From: an uncultured Aquimarina sp.
GTDB taxonomy: Bacteria; Bacteroidota; Bacteroidia; Flavobacteriales; Flavobacteriaceae
Direction: 5' to 3'
DNA length: 64,000 nucleotides
Assembly: GCA_947496705.1 (NCBI GenBank)
Contig: CANMDW010000004.1
Span: 276,209 to 340,208, forward strand
Made by a program: the position numbers and the translations under genes. The notes below the pieces were generated by a model. That model was given only the letters and a program-made list of their open reading frames with translations, searched no databases and had not been told where the DNA came from. Positions 42,671 through 51,100 of this stretch are shown here, piece by piece. The stretch's first letter is position 1; every line of letters starts with the position of its first letter.

Positions 42671-42775
42671 AACATAGTAAATGACTTTTAAATGGTCAAT
42701 ATTGAAAGGCGTCATGCTTCCGCAGCGTTTACAGCTATACTCCCAAAAATCGTATTATCATAATAATATGACTTG

Positions 42776-42923
42776 TGCAACTATGTTTACATGGTATATG
42801 CAACTATGCTTACATGGTGTATGCAACTATGCTTGCATGGTGTGTGCAACTATGTTTGCATGATGTGTGGAACTATGTTTGCATGGTGTATGCAACTATG
42901 TTTGCATGATGTGTGGAACTATG
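42776..42923. repeat. 23-bp tandem repeat, six and a half units
   Basis: Six units of 23 bp starting TGCAACTATG or TGGAACTATG (42776, 42799, 42822, 42845, 42868, 42891) plus a partial unit at 42914-42923. The units alternate between two sub-types (ending GGTGTA or GATGTG). The length is not a multiple of 3, so the short open frames that cross it are chance. It lies in the 554-bp gap between the last GH2 gene and the HU-like gene; the rest of that gap holds only the inverted repeat at 42627 and the terminator at 43032. Confidence 0.9.
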
Positions 42924-43031
42924 TTCAGAAAGTAGTTCAACAAACAACAAATTACAAATAACGTATAAAAACTATAGATCTTTATTGCATTACTAAATTG
43001 CATAGTGTTTTCACCTTGATCTATAACCAAT

Positions 43032-43055
43032 AAAAAGAGGGCATAAAGCCCTCTC
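43032..43055 (-). terminator. Rho-independent terminator of the HU-like gene
   Basis: Read on the minus strand, AGAGGGC and GCCCTCT pair over 7 bp around a 5-nt loop and are followed by TTTTATT. It lies 78 bp beyond the stop codon of the gene at 43133-43831. Confidence 0.85.
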
Positions 43056-43132
43056 ATAACAGAATTAAGCATGCAATTTATGTGCAGTCAGTGTATATAA
43101 AGGTAGTTATTCTACATAGAGAATATTTTGAA

Positions 43133-43831
43133 TTATACCACAATAAGGTTGGCATTAAGCTGTCCCTTTTTTATGGTTTTGGTATTATATATCGTTGCAC
43201 GCACTTCAATATCATACGCTCCTGCAACCAATCCTTCAGGGATCACAAAGATCAAGTGGCGGGGTTTATTTCGCACGATCTCGGTAGCCCTGATCTCTAT
43301 ACCATTGATATCGATAAAATAAATGCCCTGTTTCAGATCCTCTTCCTCGATCTTAAGTCGATTGCCAATCAATTCACCCACACCGCCGGGAGTTACGATC
43401 TCATCGATGGTTTTGGAAGTAAAATCTTTAAACTGTTGAACATTGGGGCTGGGAGAAGTAGCTTCTACTTTTTCGACCTTAATCGCTCCTGTGATTTCTT
43501 TCAATACCCTGCCAGGCCTGATATTAAGTCGTACATAATGTTTGCTGCGATTAAAAGTCTCTGTGATATTGTTAAAGACTCCTTTTATAGAAGTACCAAT
43601 ACGAAATAAAGGATCCTGAATGATCCCTCCCGACAATGCCAACCGTTTTACACTCTCTTCGAATTCCTGTAGGGTTGAGAGCGCATCAGCTTTGGTAACG
43701 GTACTGCCACGTTCAATCATATCTTTAACGATATCTTCCCGGGTAAATACTTGTTGATTTTGAACTACAGCCATGTAGTCATCGGGATCACTGGTCAAAT
43801 AATTTTTAAATAAAGCAAATTTAATAGCCAT
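43133..43831 (-). CDS. HU-like DNA-binding protein with DUF4469 Ig-like domain
   Basis: 232 residues, no signal peptide. The N-terminal part (about 1-125) has the HU/IHF-like layout seen in Bacteroidota proteins that pair it with a C-terminal Ig-like domain: VFTREDIVKDMIERGSTVTK, then LALSGGIIQDPLFRIGTSIK and YVRLNIRPGRVLKE. The C-terminal part (about 130-232) matches DUF4469: TPGGVGELIGNRLKI, GIYFIDINGIEIRA, and HLIFVIPEGLVAGAYDIEVR. These proteins are probably nucleoid-associated, but targets are not known. Inverted repeats sit in its leader (43893-43932), and a clear terminator follows. The gene is single, between the polysaccharide locus and the adhesin operon. Confidence 0.88.
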   Translation of the reverse strand: MAIKFALFKNYLTSDPDDYMAVVQNQQVFTREDIVKDMIERGSTVTKADALSTLQEFEESVKRLALSGGIIQDPLFRIGTSIKGVFNNITETFNRSKHYVRLNIRPGRVLKEITGAIKVEKVEATSPSPNVQQFKDFTSKTIDEIVTPGGVGELIGNRLKIEEEDLKQGIYFIDINGIEIRATEIVRNKPRHLIFVIPEGLVAGAYDIEVRATIYNTKTIKKGQLNANLIVV

Positions 43832-43892
43832 GATAATAGAATTTAATATTAATACTCGATTTTACTACTTATTATCTTTTTGGCTGGAGAAG

Positions 43893-43932
43893 CAGGTAGT
43901 TACAATGGGGTAATGAGATAATGAACTACCTG
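43893..43932. promoter_or_regulatory. Inverted repeat in the HU-like gene leader
   Basis: CAGGTAGTT at 43893-43901 and AACTACCTG at 43924-43932 are perfect inverted copies 22 bp apart, 62 bp upstream of the start codon at 43831. They could form a leader hairpin or a pair of operator half-sites. On the minus strand a TACATTTTG sequence about 20 bp further upstream resembles a -7 element. Confidence 0.45.
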
Positions 43933-43985
43933 TATTGCATATGTATCAAAATGTATACCAAAATTAATTGTTAAAACACCAATAT

Positions 43986-44318
43986 TCACATGAGTTCTAA
44001 TCGTACTTCAATTTCCAGTCTATTAGCAACTTGCTTATACCATCCATTCGCGATACGCAACCATCTATTGATCTTGCCTGGTGACCCCTGGATATCTTTA
44101 TTACTTTTCCTCTGGATTTTAAAAAAGTAAACATACATATTGTAGTCTATTACAAAGGGAAAGAACGAAGGATACAACATCAAAACAGCACCCTCGACTT
44201 CGAGCGAAAAACTACCGTTAACAAAACTTTTTATACCTTGCCAAACCAGATACAAGTAGCTATACGGTCGATCATGAAAAGCATATCTGAAAATCAACAT
44301 GCTATTTTTCCACCTCAT
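43986..44318 (-). CDS. Doubtful small ORF, possible hypothetical protein
   Basis: 110 residues, no recognisable family, no signal peptide. The C-terminal half (INRWLRIANGWYKQVANRLE) looks protein-like and could form an amphipathic helix; the N-terminal half is aromatic and less convincing. No start-site signal is evident. It may be a real orphan, a relic, or chance. Its stop lies 154 bp upstream of the HU-like start, so the two could share a transcript. Confidence 0.3.
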   Translation of the reverse strand: MRWKNSMLIFRYAFHDRPYSYLYLVWQGIKSFVNGSFSLEVEGAVLMLYPSFFPFVIDYNMYVYFFKIQRKSNKDIQGSPGKINRWLRIANGWYKQVANRLEIEVRLELM

Positions 44319-44431
44319 TGGGAAACTGCGATGGGAGATAAAGAAATTGAATTTTTATGATGTCTGCATACATATACTGTCACTATAAACAAAAGAACCA
44401 TTAATACGACACCAAACCTATAAGAAGCGTT

Positions 44432-44914
44432 ATGATACATAAAATATTTTTTTTACTGCTGCTTTGCCCAAGCGGAGTCATATCCCAACTCAAACCAGAA
44501 CTCGAAATCGATCTGATGTTTGGTACCTATTTTGGTATGCATGCAGAACGCAAATTTGTTCCCAGAGTACGTACATGGAAACTAAAAGAGAATTTACTTG
44601 AATATCATATAGATACCTATACTAAAAGATATACAGACTCGTTGCAACTTACCAGGGAGGAGATTAAAAAAATCGTGCTTTTTATCGAGGAAAAGAAATT
44701 AGCCCAGGCTGTTGATAAAGAGTTGAAAGCTCCGTATTTGAGTAAGCATGGATATGATGAAATTATCAAAGGAAGCTTCTGTCTAAATAATAATGTAACC
44801 GAAATACATATAAAGGCCAACAATGGCTCGGGATTAATGGAGAAAGATACACAAGCCAAATCTATAAACGAGCTGGAACAATTATTGTATCAAATTGTGG
44901 AAAGTCATGAATAA
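44432..44914 (+). CDS. Small secreted hypothetical protein
   Basis: 160 residues with a clear signal peptide (IFFLLLLCPSGVISQ). The mature protein contains RVRTWKLKENLLEYHIDTYT, then LTREEIKKIVLFIEEKKLAQ, a possible helix pair, and ends in ELEQLLYQIVESHE. No family is recognised. It is flanked by AT-rich gaps and followed by the perfect palindrome at 45025, so it is probably a single-gene transcript. It lies convergent to the giant adhesin gene. Confidence 0.7.
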   Translation: MIHKIFFLLLLCPSGVISQLKPELEIDLMFGTYFGMHAERKFVPRVRTWKLKENLLEYHIDTYTKRYTDSLQLTREEIKKIVLFIEEKKLAQAVDKELKAPYLSKHGYDEIIKGSFCLNNNVTEIHIKANNGSGLMEKDTQAKSINELEQLLYQIVESHE

Positions 44915-45024
44915 ATGTGCTCAATTTCAAAACTTTTAGCAGCTTGGGACAAGTATTTTAGCATAGTAAACAGCGTACAAAAGAGTATTTGGAACCCTTC
45001 CATTGTATACATTATCTTAAAATG

Positions 45025-45062
45025 AATACAACTTAGATGATCTAGATCATCTAAGTTGTATT
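45025..45062. terminator. Perfect 38-bp palindrome, likely two-way terminator
   Basis: Bases 45025-45062 read the same on both strands (AATACAACTTAGATGATCT and its complement). It lies between the stop of the + gene at 44914 and the stop of the minus-strand adhesin at 45105, where one hairpin can end both transcripts. Short T/A tracts flank it, but there is no long U-run. Confidence 0.7.
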
Positions 45063-45104
45063 AAATCTCTCCTATTTCAATTGTGAGATTTTAGTAATTG
45101 TGTA

Positions 45105-48100
45105 TTATTCTGTAAGAACAATACGTTTTTTGATAGAGCGATTACCTAAACGCAAGACGTAAAGGTAAACCCCTGAAGGTAGTCGACCGTCCTCATTGAA
45201 AGCGACTTGATATGGCTTATCTGCCTCAATTTTTATATCCAAAAATGAGCTTACTAAAACACCGGTCATCGCATAAATCTCTAGTGTTGCATTTCCCTCC
45301 TGTGTACTATCAAAATCAATGGTAACCTTATCTTTTGACGGATTAGGATAGGCCTTAGAATTTAATTGAATGAAAGTTTCCATTTCAAGATCTGACAAAC
45401 TTTGTTGTTCAATGTTTATTTGATCACAGGTAGAAGTTACGATGACTGTTTTCTGGGCCGTACACCCGGTAAGGGTATTGGTGGCAGTGACCATGTATGC
45501 TCCTTCTGCAGTTACGTTCACGGGATTTTCGCCAGCGGTAAACCCGGTCCAGCTAAAGGTCACATTAGGCGTTGTTGAGCTTGCCGTTAGGATCACCTGG
45601 GGATTATCACAAGTGATGGTGCCATCAGCGGTTGCGGTAAACTCAGGTGGGGTATTTTCCCGGCTTACCGTTACAGTTGCAGTTGCAGTACATCCTTTGT
45701 CATTGGTTACAGTTACTATATATTCCCCGGGTTGACCTACATTGATCTCTGCTGTATTTGCTGTAAACCCATTAGGGCCGGCCCAGCTATAGGTCACATT
45801 GGGGGTTGTGGAAGCGGCCGTTAAGGTCACCTGGGGATTGCTACAAGTAATAATACCATTGGCGGTTGTTGTTACTGTTAGCTCAGGCTCTTCAAGTTCT
45901 GCTGTTACAATAACTGTTTTCTGGGCCGTACACCCGGTAAGGGTATTGGTGGCAGTGACCATGTATGCTCCTTCTGCAGTTACGTTCACGGGATTTTCGC
46001 CAGCGGTAAACCCGGTCCAGCTAAAGGTCACATTAGGCGTTGTTGAGCTTGCCGTTAGGGTCACCTGGGGATTATCACAAGTGATGGTGCCATCAGCGGT
46101 TGCGGTAAACTCAGGTGGGGTATTTTCCCGGCTTACCGTTACAGTTGCAGTTGCAGTACATCCTTTGTCATTGGTTACATTTACCATATATTCCCCGGGT
46201 TGACCTACATTGATCTCTGCTGTATTTGCTGTAAACCCATTAGGGCCGGCCCAGCTATAGGTCACATTGGGGGTTGTGGAAGCGGCCGTTAGGGTCACCT
46301 GGGGATTGCTACAAGTAATAATACCATTGGCGGTTGTTGTTACTGTTAGTTCAGGCTCTTCAAGTTCTGCTGTTACAATAACTGTTTTCTGGGCGGTACA
46401 CCCGCTACGGATATTGGTGGCAGTGACCATGTATGCCCCTTCTGCAGTTACATTCACAGGATTTTGACCTGCGGTAAACCCGGTCCAGCTAAAAGTCACA
46501 TCGGGGGTTGTTGAGCTTGCCGTTAAGGTCACCTGGGGATTATCACAGGTGATGATACCATCGGCGGATGTTGTTACTGTTAGCTCAGGCGGGGTATTTT
46601 CCCGGCTTACCGTTACAGTTGCAGTTGCAGTACATCCTTTGTCATTGGTTACAGTTACTATATATTCCCCGGGTTGACCTACATTGATCTCTGCTGTATT
46701 TGCTGTAAACCCATTAGGGCCGGCCCAACTATAGGTCACATTGGGGGTTGTGGAAGCGGCCGTTAGGGTCACCTGGGGATTGCTACAAGTAATAATACCA
46801 TTGGCGGTTGTTGTTACTGTTAGCTCAGGCTCTTCAAGTTCTGCTGTTACAATAACTGTTTTCTGGGCGGTACACCCGGTACGGATATTGGTGGCAGTGA
46901 CCATGTATGCCCCTTCTGCAGTTACATTCACAGGATTTTGACCTGCGGTAAACCCGGTCCAGCTAAAAGTGACATCGGGGGTTGTTGAGCTTGCCGTTAA
47001 GGTCACCTGGGGATTATCACAGGTGATGATACCATCGGCGGATGTTGTTACTGTTAGCTCAGGCGGGGTATTTTCCCGGCTTACCGTTACAGTTGCAGTT
47101 GCAGTACATCCTTTGTCATTGGTTACAGTTACTATATATTCCCCGGGTTGACCTACATTGATCTCTGCTGTATTTGCTGTAAACCCATTAGGGCCGGCCC
47201 AGCTATAGGTCACATTGGGGGTTGTGGAAGCGGCCGTTAGGGTCACCTGGGGATTGCTACAAGTAATAATACCATTGGCGGTTGTTGTTACTGTTAGCTC
47301 AGGCTCTTCAAGTTCTGCTGTTACGGTGACTGTTTTTTGAGCCGTACACCCGGTAACGATGTCAAGCGCTGTGACAGTATAGGTCCCTTCTGCAATGACG
47401 TTTACGGGATTTTCCCCAGCGGTAAACCCGCTCCAGCTAAAGATGACATTAGGATTAGGTGCCAAGGGAGTTGCTGTTAAGGTTACCTGCGGACTATCAC
47501 AAGTAATGATACCATTGCCGGTTGCCGTTACTGTTATCTCAAGATCGTCAAGCTCTGCCGTTACGGTGACTGTTTTTTGAGCTATACACCCGGTAACGAT
47601 GTCGAGCGCTGTGACAGTATAGACTCCTTCTGCAATGACGTTTACGGGATTTTCCCCAGCGGTAAACCCGCTCCAAATAAAGATGACATCAGGATTAGGT
47701 ATTGAGGGAGTTGCTGTTAAGGTTACCTGCGGATTGCTACAAGTAATAATACCATTGCCGGTTGCTGTTACTGTTATCTCAAGATCGTCAAGCTCTGCCG
47801 TTACGGTGACTGTTTTTTGAGCCGTACACCCGGTAACGATGTCGAGCGCTGTGACAGTATAGACTCCTTCAGCAGTAACATTTACGGGATTTTCCCCAGC
47901 TGTAAACCCGCTCCAGCTAAAGATGACATTAGGATTAGGTGTCAAGGGAGTTGCTGTTAAGGTTACCTGCGGATTATCACAAGTAATGATACCGTCAGCG
48001 GTTGCTGTAAACTCAGGCGGGGTAGTTTCCCGGGGAACTGTAGCAGTTGCAGTTGCAGAACATCCTGTATCACTGGTTACAGTTAAGATATACTCCCCGG

Positions 48101-51100
48101 GTTCATTGACAGTGATGACTGCTGTATTTGCAGTAAACCCGTTAGGTCCCATCCAGGCATAAGTCACATTACCTGCCGAAGAGGCTCCTGTGATGGTTAC
48201 TGAAGTGTTGGTACAGGTCAGTTCCCCATCTACGGAGGCGGTTGCATCAATACTTCCACCACTACTAGAAAATCCGGATACCTTGACATTATCAAAATCG
48301 TAGAATTCGTTCGACCCTGTGTTGACCATTCTGATCACGATTTGAACGGTATTTCCATTTAAAGGGCCGGCTGTAGCGGTGACAGGGCTGAATGGTCCTT
48401 CTTGTATACCATTGTTAAAGGCTATTTCGGGGCCATTGTTGAGTTTGTAATATACCCTGTAATAGTCATACTGGGGGTCAGTGGGATCTGATTCAAGACT
48501 TCCTTCTGCGGTCATGTCCAGGGATAATGAGATATCCGTAAAGGCAGAGATATCAATAACCTCGGTTCTCCAAATGCCTTCCCCATTCAGATCATTACCA
48601 AAAAATCTATTATTTCCGACCTCAAAGAACGGATTGAACGTCGTTGAAGTTTTCGTACTGGCGAATGAAGATGGGATCGCTGTATCAGATACATCTCTCG
48701 TCCAGGCGGTAGCACCCGTATCAACGATGGTTTCATCGGGTAAATTAAATTCTTCTAACCAAATAGTGGTGAAGCCACTATTTGAGAATACTACATCTAC
48801 CATATCCGATGCTGTACATCCACTGGCCGGATCGGTTACAACCAAGGTGTAACTCCCCACTGTATTTGCCGTAGGGTTTTGTAATGTTGAACTGAAGTTG
48901 TTGGGTCCAGTCCAGTTATAGGTTACATTTGGTGTAGTAGAACTACCCAATAAAGTCACTGTAGGTGTACCACAACTTAGCGGGCCACTCACAGAAGCCG
49001 ATACATCGGGCGGAGTTGCTTCCTGGGTAACCGTTGCAGTTGCAGTTCCTGTACATCCTGTGTCACTGGTTACCGTTAGGATATACTCCCCGGGTTCACT
49101 TACATTGATGACTGCTGTGTTTGCTGTAAACCCATTAGGTCCCGTCCAGGCATAGGTGACATTGTTTGCCGAAGATGCTCCTGTGATGGTTACTGAATTG
49201 TTGGTGCAGGTCAATGTCCCATCTACAGTAGCGGTCGCATCAATACCTCCTCCCTGCTGTGTTTCTGCAACCTTTACATTGTCAAAATAGTACTTCTCAC
49301 CAGAAGCTGTAGTTCTGGATTTTACAATAATTTGAAGGGTATTGCCATTGAGTGAGCCTACAGATACCGTGGCTCCAGCAGTATTGTTGTTATTTATGGA
49401 TCCGGAATTTTTACTAAAACGAATCTTTTCCCCACCATCTAGTCTATAATATACATCTATAAAGTCAAGTTTTGAACCACAATTTTCCATATCGCCTTTA
49501 CTAAACAAGTCCAGGGATATTTTTACATCATTGCTACCGGAAATATCAATAGCCTCAGAGGTCCATATTCCTTTTTTATCCTTTCCGGTGTCCTCAACGA
49601 GGAATCGATTATTGTTGACATGAAAATTACCCGAACTTGAATTTTGCGTAGTCCAGGCTGTTGTTCCTGAATCTGAGGTTGTTCCATTGGGTAAATTAAA
49701 TTCTTCTAACCAAATATTGGTTTCGGTACTGCTAGAGGATACTACATTTACCAGATAGGATGATGTACATCCGTTTGGATCTGTTACTGTTAAGGTATAG
49801 CTTCCTGCTTTGCTTACGGTTGGATTTTGTAAGGTGGAGCTGAAGTTATCGGGTCCTATCCAACTGTAGGTTACATCTTGTGTGGTAGAATTGCCAGATA
49901 ACGTGACTGAACTTGTAGTACAACTTAGTGTACCACTCACAGAAGCCGATACATCGGGCAGGGTAACTTCTTCGGTAACCGTTGCAGTTGCCGTTCCTGT
50001 ACATCCTGTGTCATTGGTTACCGTTAGGATATACTCCCCGGGTTCATTTACGTTGATGACCGCTGTATTTGCTGTAAACCCATCAGGCCCTGTCCAGGCA
50101 TAGGTAACATTGTTTGCCGACGAGGCTCCTGTTATGGTTACTGAAGTGTTTGTACAGGTCAGTACCCCATCCCCATCTACAGTAGCGGTTACATCAATAC
50201 TTCCCTGCTGTGTTGCTGTAACCGTTACATTGTCAAAATGGTACAATTCATTAGAAGATGTAGTTCTGGATTTTACGATAATTTGAAGGGTATTGCCATT
50301 GAGTGAACCTACAGATACTGTAGCTCCGGCAGTACTGCTGCCATTTATGGATCCCGAATTTTTACTAAAACGGATCTTATCTCCACCATCTAGTCTATAA
50401 TAGATATCTATAAAGTCAAGTTTTTCTCCACTGTCTTCCATATCGCCTGTACTAAAGATATCCACAGATATTTTTACATCATTGCTACCGGAAATATCGA
50501 TAGTTTCAGAGGTCCATATTCCTTTTTTATCTTTTCCGGTGTCCTGAACAAGAAACCGATTATTATCGACATGAAAATTACCTGAGCTAGAATTTTCGGT
50601 AGTCCAGGCGGTTGCTCCCGAATCTGAGGTCGTTCCATCGGGTAAATTAAATTTTTCTAACCAGATATCGGTTTCGGTACTATTTGAGGTTACTACATTT
50701 ACCATATCCGATGCGGTACATCCACTGTTTGGATCTGTTACTGTTAAGGTGTAGCTTCCTTCTTTATTTACGGTAGGATTTTGTAATGTTGAGCTGAAGG
50801 TATCGGGTCCTGTCCAGATGTAGGTTACATTTGGTGTGGTAGAATTACCAAATAAGGTCACCGAAGTTATAGAACAACCTAGTGTACCACTTACAGAAGC
50901 CGATACATCGAGCGAATTATCCCGAACAACCATGGCAGTTGCCGTTCCTGTACATCCTGTGTCACTGGTTACCGTTAAGATATACTCCCCGGGTTCACTT
51001 ACATTAATGACTGCGGTATTTGCTGTAAAACCATCAGGTCCTGTCCAGGCATAGGTGACATTGCTTGCCGAAGATGCTCCTGTGATGGTTACTGAATTGA

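Noticed and set aside
42776..42923. CRISPR array
   Set aside because: Units are contiguous without spacers and there are no cas genes nearby.
42681..42961. Short Cys/Met-rich ORFs across the 23-bp repeat
   Set aside because: The repeat length shifts frame at each unit, the products are low complexity, and the two frames overlap each other.
43082..43609. 175-codon ORF on + strand
   Set aside because: It is antisense to the HU-like/DUF4469 gene, which has clear family motifs and its own terminator.
45442..51054. Many + strand ORFs
   Set aside because: Antisense shadows of the repeat adhesin; Val/Ser/Ala-rich repeats of one another.
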